A program made the position numbers and the translations under genes. 45,760 nucleotides of DNA from Deltaproteobacteria bacterium (GTDB lineage Bacteria > Desulfobacterota > DSM-4660 > Desulfatiglandales > HGW-15), in the NCBI GenBank assembly GCA_016930795.1, contig JAFGFY010000157.1, positions 1-45,760 on the forward strand. Reading direction: 5' to 3'. The notes under the pieces were generated by a model. The model did no database searches and was not told the origin of the DNA. It saw nothing but the letters and a program-made list of their open reading frames with translations. Positions 10,144 to 17,296 of the stretch are shown here, piece after piece. The number at the start of each line of letters is the position of its first letter. Position 1 is the stretch's first letter.

Positions 10144-10251
10144 ATGAATAAAAGCACTAAATACTCTGTATCTCAAATCAAGAGTAGGCTTTTATGCTTT
10201 TTGTCCTTACCTTACAGTCATCGAACATCGATTGATTCAAAAGCCGTTTGA
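10144..10251 (+). CDS. Possible 35-residue ORF in the island leader
   Basis: An ATG preceded at 6 nt by AGAAGGG opens a 35-codon frame ending at TGA. The product starts MNKSTKYSVSQIK and is basic, with a short hydrophobic centre. I recognise no family. It may be a leader peptide, the broken 5' end of a lost gene, or chance. Confidence 0.18.
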   Translation: MNKSTKYSVSQIKSRLLCFLSLPYSHRTSIDSKAV

Positions 10252-10361
10252 GTGCGAGAGGAAGAGCGTGTCCCCCACATTACTAAGGATGGATCTTCAA
10301 TAACTTATTATGGTTGCCTGACCCTATTCTAAATTTTAAGCAGATAGCAAAGGTTCAATTG

Positions 10362-11051
10362 ATGGTTTCTCACAAGCCCCACTATCACGGTCACAGAAAA
10401 AGGCTTCGTGAACGGTTCCTAAAAGGCGGTTTTTCCGGGATGACCGACCATGAAGTTGTGGAACTCTTGCTGACTCTGGCTATTCCCCGTAGTGATGTAA
10501 AGGAACGCGCAAAGGCCCTTCTAGCCCATTTCGGAAACCTAAAGGGAATTCTTGATGCACCCCTAAAAGAGCTCAGCACTATCCCTGGAATCGGTTCCGT
10601 TGCCCCCACAGCTTTTCGCATCCTACGTGAGGCAGCTAACCTATACCTCCAACAAAAAGCGGAAGATGAAATCTCTCTGGCATCCCCAGAATTGCTTTAT
10701 GACTTCTGGCGCTCGCGTTTGGGTGGGCTCAAGGATGAGGTATTTGAGGTTGCCTATCTTGACTCGGGTTACAAACTCCTAAGAGACGGTGTAGAACGAT
10801 TAGAAGAAGGCACCGTCGATCGGGCCAATATTTACCCGCGCCGAATGGTTGAGGCTGCTTTGCAGCGCGGAGCCGCCGCCCTGGTGCTGGCCCATAACCA
10901 CCCCAACGGTGATGAACAACCCAGCGAGCAGGATAAACTTACAACGCGCGCTCTTGTTCTTGCGGCCGAAACGATACAATTGAAGATCGTAGATCATCTT
11001 ATTGTATCAACTACCAATGTGTTCAGCTTTCGGAAGGCGGGGTTGATATGA
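10362..11051 (+). CDS. radC: RadC-family JAB/MPN-domain protein (UPF0758)
   Basis: RadC proteins have a helix-hairpin-helix region followed by a JAB/MPN+ metalloprotease-like domain. Their biochemical role is unsettled and they are often found on mobile and defence islands. The JAMM signature VLAHNHPNGDEQPSEQD is intact near residue 185 with its His, His and Asp metal ligands. The N-terminal HGHRKRLRERFLKGG and an HhH-like IPGIGSVAP are also present. The ORF track starts at a TTG at 10314, but the ATG at 10362 has AAAGG 8 nt upstream and matches the usual N-terminus, so I prefer it (229 residues). The stop overlaps the helicase start (ATGA), placing RadC as first gene of the cassette. Confidence 0.9.
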   Translation: MVSHKPHYHGHRKRLRERFLKGGFSGMTDHEVVELLLTLAIPRSDVKERAKALLAHFGNLKGILDAPLKELSTIPGIGSVAPTAFRILREAANLYLQQKAEDEISLASPELLYDFWRSRLGGLKDEVFEVAYLDSGYKLLRDGVERLEEGTVDRANIYPRRMVEAALQRGAAALVLAHNHPNGDEQPSEQDKLTTRALVLAAETIQLKIVDHLIVSTTNVFSFRKAGLI

Positions 11052-13888
11052 CCATTGCACCGAACATCCTGCAGCACTATCCGGACCTAAATCCGGCCCA
11101 ACGCGATGTCGTAGGTCATCTTGATGGTCCCATGCTGGTAATCGCAGGCCCTGGGTCAGGAAAGACTTACAGCATAGTGTTACGTGCATTGAACCTGCTC
11201 CTTCTCGACAGAGCCACTCCTCAACAGATCGTGCTCTGCACGTTCACCGAAAAATCCGCCTTTGAAATGCGCAACCGGATTTCCGCCGCGGCTCAAAAGG
11301 TAAACTACGGGAATGACTTGTCCGAACTTCGCGTGACGACCATCCATGGTTTATGCAACCAATTTATTTCACAGCACCGGCACAACACGCGACTCGGGAG
11401 TAATTACGAGACCCTTGACGAACTCACACAGTTGCTTTTTATTTTTGAACACTTCGATGAGATTATCGGATCAGAGGAGATCGGCGGTTTTCTCGGTCGG
11501 TGGAAGACCAAGTGGACCGCCATCGAAGGTGCTCGAAATTACTTTGACAAGATCACCGAAGAGTTGGTGGATGTCGATCAACTGGCCGCCTCCGGCAGCC
11601 CCTTTCTCCGGTTGATCGCCGGCGCTTACCGCGCTTATGAGGCTGCGCTTTACGCCAACAACAGGGTTGATTTTGCCCACCTGCAGAGTATTTCCCACGG
11701 CCTGCTCGAAGATGAAAAAAATCGAAAGGCGCTGACGAGTGATATCCGCTACGTGCTTGTGGATGAATACCAGGATACCAACATGGTGCAGGAGCAGCTT
11801 TTGATTAAGTTATCCGAACATTCCGGCAATCTTTGTGTTGTTGGTGACGAAGACCAGAGCCTGTATCGTTTTAGAGGTGCAACCGTACGCAACATCCTCG
11901 AGTTCCCCGGTAGATTCCCAAGTTGCCCCGTCGTGCGGCTAACCACCAATTACCGATCTCACCGCAAAATTATCGAACGTTATGACCGATGGATGGCCTC
12001 AATCGATTGGTTCAATCCTCGGGGCGCACCGTTCCGCTTCGACAAAACCATTGAAGCCGATCCCGATAGTGATCACCCTGAATACCCGGCTGTCATCAGT
12101 ATATGGGGGCGGGATATCCGCGACGAGGCTGAACGATTCGCAGATCTTGTTGCCTTTCTGAAGTCTCAAAAGGTTGTTGAGGATTACAGCCAGATCGCGC
12201 TGCTGTTGCACAGCGTGAGGGAGGATCACAGCCGCTCCTATCTTTCTGCACTAGAAGCTCGCGGAATACCGGCTTTCTGCCCCAGGGCGCGAGCCTATTT
12301 CGAAAACAGTGAGATTCGCCTCATGGTCGGTTGTTTTGCCTTGCTTTTCGGCTGGCATGGGGACGGCCGGGGCCAGGTGGCGGGCGCTATGGCAGAACTG
12401 GCGCGCTATGTTGACCAGGGACTCGTGGATCTCGCCCGGGGATTTGCACCTTCGCAATCACTGGCAATTCAACTGCGCAAGTGGGTCGACGAGATTGCCT
12501 CGCTGCAATATGGACAATCCCTTGACATGCGCCCCGCCGATTATTTCTACCGGCTCCTGGCGCTCGATCCATTTGTTGCTGCATTAAAGAACGAAAACAC
12601 GGCCCGCAACCTGGCTATCTTCAGCCAGTTGCTTAATGTCTTTCAGAATTACTACCATTATACCGTCATTACCCATAGCAACCGCGAATATTTGAGGTTT
12701 CACCTGTTCAACAGCTTTTTACGCCTACTCTATGATGGCGGAATCAATGAATATGAAGATCCGGATCGCCCCTTCCCCAAAGGCTACGTTCAGGTCATGA
12801 CCATCCATCAGGCAAAGGGGCTGGAATTCCCGGTGGTGGTGGTCGGAAGCCTGAACAAGCAGCTTTCGAGCCCGAAGGGAATCGATCGCGATTTGGCGCC
12901 GTTTTACCATCGGCTCCCCTTTGAGCCGGAAAACCGGATCACCCTGTTCGACCGCATGAGGCTACACTATGTGGCCTTTTCCCGGCCGCAAAAACTGCTT
13001 GTACTCACCGCCCACGAACCGCCCAAGGACTATTTCGCCCCTATCTGGCAGGGGCTGCCGCAATGGCCTTATGTTGAAACGGAGTTGCTGGCGGCCCAGC
13101 GCTTTGTCCTGCTGGACCGCATGCCGGTCAAAAAAACTTACAGCTTTACGGGCGATTTGAAGATTTACGAGACTTGCCCTCGGCAATACCAGTTCTTCCG
13201 CGAATACGACTTTACCCCCTCCCGATCGGCAGTGATCTTTTTCGGTTTGCTGGTTCATCAAACCATCGAAGAGATCCACCGCATCGCCCTAGACGGACAA
13301 CTTTCCAAGCTAAATGAATCCAGCATCCGCCATATCTTTAACCGCACATTCAGATTTCTCTCGCTGACCGATGTACGCCCCATCGGCGAAGCGGCCAAAG
13401 AAGGTGCCTTCACCCAGGTGATGAATTACTTCAAACAGAACCAGGCGGAAATGCGGCGCGTCATTCAGACCGAAGTGGATGTATCACTTGAAAAGGACGG
13501 CTACATTCTGGTTGGGAAAGTAGACCTGCTTTTGGGCAATGACGGCAAGCTGGAGTTGCTTGACTTCAAGACCAGCGAGCGGATCACTGACCCTCAATTA
13601 TTAGCCACCTACGAGGATCAGCTCTGCACATACGCCCACGTGCTGGAGCGTCGCCACGGAAAACACCCTGAGCGCCTGCTCCTCTACTGGACCGCGGAAG
13701 CCGGCAAGTCCGACGCGTTGATGGAAATCCCCTACCGGCGTGATAAGGTCGAAGGGGCCGGGCGACGGTTCGACCGCGTCGTTTCCCGAATTCAGGCGCG
13801 AGATTTTGCCGTCACACAGGCCCCGGAAGCCAAAGTCTGCAAGGAATGTGACTTGAAAGCGCTTTGCACCATGGAAGGAGTTTTATGA
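11048..13888 (+). CDS. SF1 (UvrD/PcrA-like) helicase fused to a RecB/AddB-type Fe-S nuclease
   Basis: Predicted DNA helicase-nuclease of 946 residues. SF1A motifs occur in order: Walker A AGPGSGKTYS (about 33-42), Walker B LVDEYQDTN (about 237), GDEDQSLYRFRG (about 266), TTNYRSH (about 298), MTIHQAKGLEF (about 583) and YVAFSRPQ (about 640). The C-terminal third is a PD-(D/E)XK domain: GKVDLLL (about 823), LLDFKTSE (about 838) and the QxxxY motif DQLCTYAHV (about 855). An AddB-like four-cysteine Fe-S clamp is split around the nuclease: CPRQYQF near 709 and CKECDLKALC near 930. It overlaps both neighbours by 4 bp. The architecture resembles a single-chain AddAB-type end-resection enzyme, but the RM neighbours suggest a defence role (inference). 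Confidence 0.9.
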   Translation: MTIAPNILQHYPDLNPAQRDVVGHLDGPMLVIAGPGSGKTYSIVLRALNLLLLDRATPQQIVLCTFTEKSAFEMRNRISAAAQKVNYGNDLSELRVTTIHGLCNQFISQHRHNTRLGSNYETLDELTQLLFIFEHFDEIIGSEEIGGFLGRWKTKWTAIEGARNYFDKITEELVDVDQLAASGSPFLRLIAGAYRAYEAALYANNRVDFAHLQSISHGLLEDEKNRKALTSDIRYVLVDEYQDTNMVQEQLLIKLSEHSGNLCVVGDEDQSLYRFRGATVRNILEFPGRFPSCPVVRLTTNYRSHRKIIERYDRWMASIDWFNPRGAPFRFDKTIEADPDSDHPEYPAVISIWGRDIRDEAERFADLVAFLKSQKVVEDYSQIALLLHSVREDHSRSYLSALEARGIPAFCPRARAYFENSEIRLMVGCFALLFGWHGDGRGQVAGAMAELARYVDQGLVDLARGFAPSQSLAIQLRKWVDEIASLQYGQSLDMRPADYFYRLLALDPFVAALKNENTARNLAIFSQLLNVFQNYYHYTVITHSNREYLRFHLFNSFLRLLYDGGINEYEDPDRPFPKGYVQVMTIHQAKGLEFPVVVVGSLNKQLSSPKGIDRDLAPFYHRLPFEPENRITLFDRMRLHYVAFSRPQKLLVLTAHEPPKDYFAPIWQGLPQWPYVETELLAAQRFVLLDRMPVKKTYSFTGDLKIYETCPRQYQFFREYDFTPSRSAVIFFGLLVHQTIEEIHRIALDGQLSKLNESSIRHIFNRTFRFLSLTDVRPIGEAAKEGAFTQVMNYFKQNQAEMRRVIQTEVDVSLEKDGYILVGKVDLLLGNDGKLELLDFKTSERITDPQLLATYEDQLCTYAHVLERRHGKHPERLLLYWTAEAGKSDALMEIPYRRDKVEGAGRRFDRVVSRIQARDFAVTQAPEAKVCKECDLKALCTMEGVL

Positions 13889-15315
13889 GGTGTTCTGTGA
13901 CTCCGGATCAACTTGACATCCTTCTTCAGGAAGGCGAAGGCACCATGCTGGAGTACAAGGAGGGCTTGTCCGCTTCCTTTGCCCGCGAACTGGTAGCCCT
14001 GGCCAATACGCTGGGCGGCAGGATTCTGCTCGGGGTCCGAGATGACGGAACTGTTATAGGGATCAATGATTCCAACGAGCTGCGGGCCCGGATTCAGGAT
14101 ATCGCCCGCAACTGCGATCCGCCCGTGCAGGTCCTGGTAGAGCCGATCGGCAAGGTCATGGTGGTGACCGTGCGAGAAAGCGATGCCAAACCGGTGCAAT
14201 GCCGCGAGGGTTTTTTCTGGCGCCAGGGGGCCGTGACCCAGAAGCTCTCCCGTAACGAAATCAGGGATTTTTTCAGAACCGAAGGAGTGATCCGTTTCGA
14301 TCTTTCCATCAATTCCCGATTTCGCTTTCCCGAGGATTTCGACCGAGACAAATTCATGCGCTGGCTCGAACTCAGCGGCATTTCCGGCCGGCCGCGCACT
14401 GAAGATGTGCTGGTCAACATCGAGGCGGCCGAGCGCTCGGGCGGCAGACTCCTCTTTCGCAACGCGGGGGTGCTTTTCTTCGCCAAGAACGTGCGGCATT
14501 TCTTCAACCAGGCCTACATCACCTGTCTTCTGGCCAAGGGCACGGATAAGGTGGATGTGCTCGATCGCAAGGACTTCGATGGCGGGATCGTAGCCGACAT
14601 CGAGGACGCCATGCGGTTTATCGAGCGCAACACTCGCACGGCCTATCGCATTGAGCGCCTGCAACGCGAGAATATCCCCGAATACCCGATGAAGGCCCTA
14701 CGCGAAGCAATCACCAACGCGGTGATGCATCGCGACTGGTTTGTCGATGGCGCCAACGTGTTCGTAGAGCTGTACACTGATCGGATCGAAGTGATCAGCC
14801 CCGGCGGTCTGCCCAAGGGGATGACGCTCGCAGACCTCGGCCGCAAGAGCATCCGCCGCAATGCGCTCATCGCCGACCTGCTGCATCGCATCGAATTCAT
14901 CGAAAAGGCGGGAACCGGAATCAGGCGCATGCGTGATGAAGCAAGGGAGCGCGGCTGTCCCGATCCGGTCTATGAGGCAACCAGCTTTTTTACAGCCTCT
15001 TTTTACCCCAACCCAGCGGTGAGGGAGCAAGTCATGGGGGAAGTTACCGGGGAAGTTACCGGGGAAGTTACCGGGGAAGTCAATCGTCTCCTTGTGGTGA
15101 TGAAAGGCGATATGAAAAGGCAGGAAATTCAAGCATCATTGGGGCTTAAACATGAGGATCATTTCAGGGAAGCATATCTTGTGCCGTCATTAAAGCTTGG
15201 CGTTGTTGAAATGACCATCCCTGACAAGCCGCGCAGTTCCAAACAACGTTACCGGATCACACCGCTGGGAGAAGAAGTATTGAAAAAGCCCGGCAAAAGA
15301 AAGGCGGAAAAATGA
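13885..15315 (+). CDS. AlbA_2 (Schlafen-like) / HATPase_c_4 putative regulator or effector
   Basis: A COG2865-type protein of 476 residues. The N-terminal AlbA_2 domain (Schlafen-type fold) is shown by TMLEYKEGLS and LANTLGGRILLGVRDDGTVIG near residues 20-62. A GHKL-like ATP-binding region follows: LREAITNAVMHRDW near 272, VISPGGLPKGM near 303 and KAGTGIRRMRDEA near 343. The C-terminus is winged-helix-like. The track starts at a TTG (13864), but the ATG at 13885 overlaps the helicase stop (ATGA) and has GGAAGGAG just upstream. A 12-bp tandem repeat encodes GEVT repeats between the ATPase and C-terminal parts. Such proteins are annotated as transcriptional regulators or RNA-binding proteins and are frequent beside RM genes; the function here is inferred. 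Confidence 0.82.
   Translation: MRCSVTPDQLDILLQEGEGTMLEYKEGLSASFARELVALANTLGGRILLGVRDDGTVIGINDSNELRARIQDIARNCDPPVQVLVEPIGKVMVVTVRESDAKPVQCREGFFWRQGAVTQKLSRNEIRDFFRTEGVIRFDLSINSRFRFPEDFDRDKFMRWLELSGISGRPRTEDVLVNIEAAERSGGRLLFRNAGVLFFAKNVRHFFNQAYITCLLAKGTDKVDVLDRKDFDGGIVADIEDAMRFIERNTRTAYRIERLQRENIPEYPMKALREAITNAVMHRDWFVDGANVFVELYTDRIEVISPGGLPKGMTLADLGRKSIRRNALIADLLHRIEFIEKAGTGIRRMRDEARERGCPDPVYEATSFFTASFYPNPAVREQVMGEVTGEVTGEVTGEVNRLLVVMKGDMKRQEIQASLGLKHEDHFREAYLVPSLKLGVVEMTIPDKPRSSKQRYRITPLGEEVLKKPGKRKAEK
15037..15081 (+). repeat. 12-bp in-frame tandem repeat (GEVT units)
   Basis: GGGGAAGTTACC is repeated three times exactly, followed by a partial fourth unit (GGGGAAGTC). It encodes (GEVT)3-GEV in the linker of the AlbA_2 protein. 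Because units are multiples of three, copy-number change would alter linker length without a frameshift. Confidence 0.9.
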
Positions 15316-15353
15316 CGCGGGAAAATAATAAATGTTAAAAGGAGTCAACATTT

Positions 15354-17294
15354 ATGTCGGAAACAAAATCCACCAACAATTCTGTTGAACAGGAACAGGC
15401 CCCGGTTCGTCTACCCGAACCGCCCGCCGGTATGCTGCGGGTCACCCGGACTGAACTGGTCTGGCCAGGCAAATACAACGACGACGGCACCCTCAAAGAG
15501 GTGCCCAGGGTGAGCCTGCCCTTTCAAGTGATCGAGACCGTAAACGAGAGCAGGGCCACCCGCGAGGCCCTCAAGGGCGGCATCCAGAGAGGTCTTTTCG
15601 ACGTCTATGAGGGTAAGGAGGGCGACAGTTTTGAGGATGGCTGGAAGAACAAGCTCATCTGGGGCGACAACCTGCTGGTGATGGGGTCGTTGCTGGAAAA
15701 GTTCGCCGGGAAGGTCGATTTGATTTACATTGATCCACCGTTTGACACAGGTTCAGATTTTTCATTCAAAACTATGGTTGGTGATGAAGATAGCCCCATC
15801 CAGAGTAAACAACCAAGCGCAATTGAAGAGAAAGCTTACCGGGACACTTGGGGCGCTGGTTATGACAGCTATCTATCGATGCTTCGTGACCGACTGTTAC
15901 TCTTACATGATTTGTTAGCAGATACGGGCTCTATATTTGTCCATTTAGATGTTCATACTGGACCGTATGTTAAGGCTTTGATGGATGAGATATTTGGGCA
16001 GGAAAATTTTCAGAACGAAATTGCTTGGTATTACTATAATAAATTGCATGACAGTCGAAAGAAATTGTTACCAAAAGCCTTTGATCAAATCCTCTATTAT
16101 GTCAAAAATCGGCAAGCATCTTTCACTTATCAAGGTCTTAAAGAACCACGGGAGGAACCTGTAACCAAATTAAAGTATAGAAAGGTGCAAGGGAAAATTC
16201 AGAATATAATTGGGCCGGATGGAAAGGCTGTAACTTATGTAAGCACAGAAAGAACTGTTGATAATGTCTGGCGTATTCGATGTCTTCAGCCAGCAAATAA
16301 AAAGGAATGGGTTCATTTTCAGACACAAAAGCCAGTCGATTTAATAGAGAGAATAATTCAAATATCAGCACGTACGAATTTCCTCATGCTTGATGCATTT
16401 ATAGGTTCTGGGTCCTCGCTTATTGCAGCCGAGCGTCAAGGGTTACGTTGGATTGGAATTGATTTATCAAGATGGTCGATTCACTTGTCTCGCAAGCGCC
16501 TGCTGGGCATTGAAAACTGCAAACCGTTTGAGGTGCTCAACCTAGGCAAGTACGAGCGCCAGTACTGGCAGGACGTGACTTTCGGTAAAACCAGAGACAA
16601 ATCCCTCCCTGAGCAGGCCCTCTATGAATACCTGGCCTTTATCCTCAAGCTTTACGGCGCTCAGCCCGTGGCGGGACTCACGCACCTGCACGGTAAAAAG
16701 GCCAGGGCCATGGTGCACATCGGTGCGGTGGATGCGCCGGTGACCATATCCGAAATCGACTCAGCCGTGGACGAGTGCGTGCAGCTTAAACAACCCGAGT
16801 TGCACGTTCTGGGGTGGGAGTGGGAGATGGGGTTGTACGACCTGATGGTGGAGGCGGCGAAGAAGAAGGGCGTAAAACTCCTGCTGCTGCAGATACCCCG
16901 GGAGGTGATGGAGCAGCAGGCCGCGGCCAAGGGGGATGTGCGCTTCTTCGAATTGGCCTATCTGGAGGTCGAAATCAAAACCCCCAACAAACTGACTGCC
17001 CAAGTCAACCTCAAAGACTTTGTGATCCCCAACACCGAACTGATTCCGGAAGAGGTGCGCAGCAAGGTCAAGAAGTGGTCGGATTATATCGACTACTGGG
17101 GTGTTGACTGGGACTTCCAGAACGACACCTTCATGCAGAGCTGGGTGGCCTTTCGAACCCGCAAGGAGCGCAAGCTCCCTCTGGTCTCCGACTCGCACAC
17201 CTATGAGAAGCCGGGCAAGTACCGCATCCTGGTCAAGGTTATAGACATCTTCGGAAACGACACATCTCAAGCCTTTGACGTGGAGGTGAAATAG
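15354..17294 (+). CDS. mod: Type III-like DNA methyltransferase (Mod), beta-class adenine/cytosine-N MTase
   Basis: Predicted site-specific methyltransferase of 646 residues, modification partner of the adjacent Res. Motif IV DPPFDTGSDF (about 127) precedes the SAM-binding motif I DAFIGSGSSL (about 347), the beta-class order typical of type III Mod; HFQTQKPVDLIERI lies between (about 322). The target-recognition region should be within about 180-310. The C-terminal part ends in a PKD-like strand pattern (YEKPGKYRILVKVIDIFGND). Bases from about 15725 to 16490, covering motif IV to just past motif I, are clearly AT-rich while both flanks are GC-rich, which suggests replacement of the recognition and catalytic block by recombination. 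The start has GGAG 10 nt upstream; the stop is 2 bp before res. Confidence 0.9.
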   Translation: MSETKSTNNSVEQEQAPVRLPEPPAGMLRVTRTELVWPGKYNDDGTLKEVPRVSLPFQVIETVNESRATREALKGGIQRGLFDVYEGKEGDSFEDGWKNKLIWGDNLLVMGSLLEKFAGKVDLIYIDPPFDTGSDFSFKTMVGDEDSPIQSKQPSAIEEKAYRDTWGAGYDSYLSMLRDRLLLLHDLLADTGSIFVHLDVHTGPYVKALMDEIFGQENFQNEIAWYYYNKLHDSRKKLLPKAFDQILYYVKNRQASFTYQGLKEPREEPVTKLKYRKVQGKIQNIIGPDGKAVTYVSTERTVDNVWRIRCLQPANKKEWVHFQTQKPVDLIERIIQISARTNFLMLDAFIGSGSSLIAAERQGLRWIGIDLSRWSIHLSRKRLLGIENCKPFEVLNLGKYERQYWQDVTFGKTRDKSLPEQALYEYLAFILKLYGAQPVAGLTHLHGKKARAMVHIGAVDAPVTISEIDSAVDECVQLKQPELHVLGWEWEMGLYDLMVEAAKKKGVKLLLLQIPREVMEQQAAAKGDVRFFELAYLEVEIKTPNKLTAQVNLKDFVIPNTELIPEEVRSKVKKWSDYIDYWGVDWDFQNDTFMQSWVAFRTRKERKLPLVSDSHTYEKPGKYRILVKVIDIFGNDTSQAFDVEVK

Positions 17295-17296
17295 CC

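Larger units (their letters stand above)
9531..10361. other. Gene-poor left flank of the accessory island
   Basis: About 830 bp with no convincing gene. It is AT-rich and contains a palindrome (9795-9811), a possible sigma-70 promoter (9904-9932) and one short frame with an SD (10144-10251). It separates the conserved tmk-murJ-hydrolase block from the radC-to-res cassette and could be the degraded left junction of a mobile insertion. I found no tRNA or obvious attachment-site repeat. Confidence 0.6.

Noticed and set aside
13792-14664. 290-codon minus-strand ORF
   Set aside because: Antisense to the helicase end and the AlbA_2 gene, without recognisable motifs.
15037-15081. Short direct repeats as a possible CRISPR
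   Set aside because: The repeats are contiguous 12-bp units within a coding frame, with no spacers.
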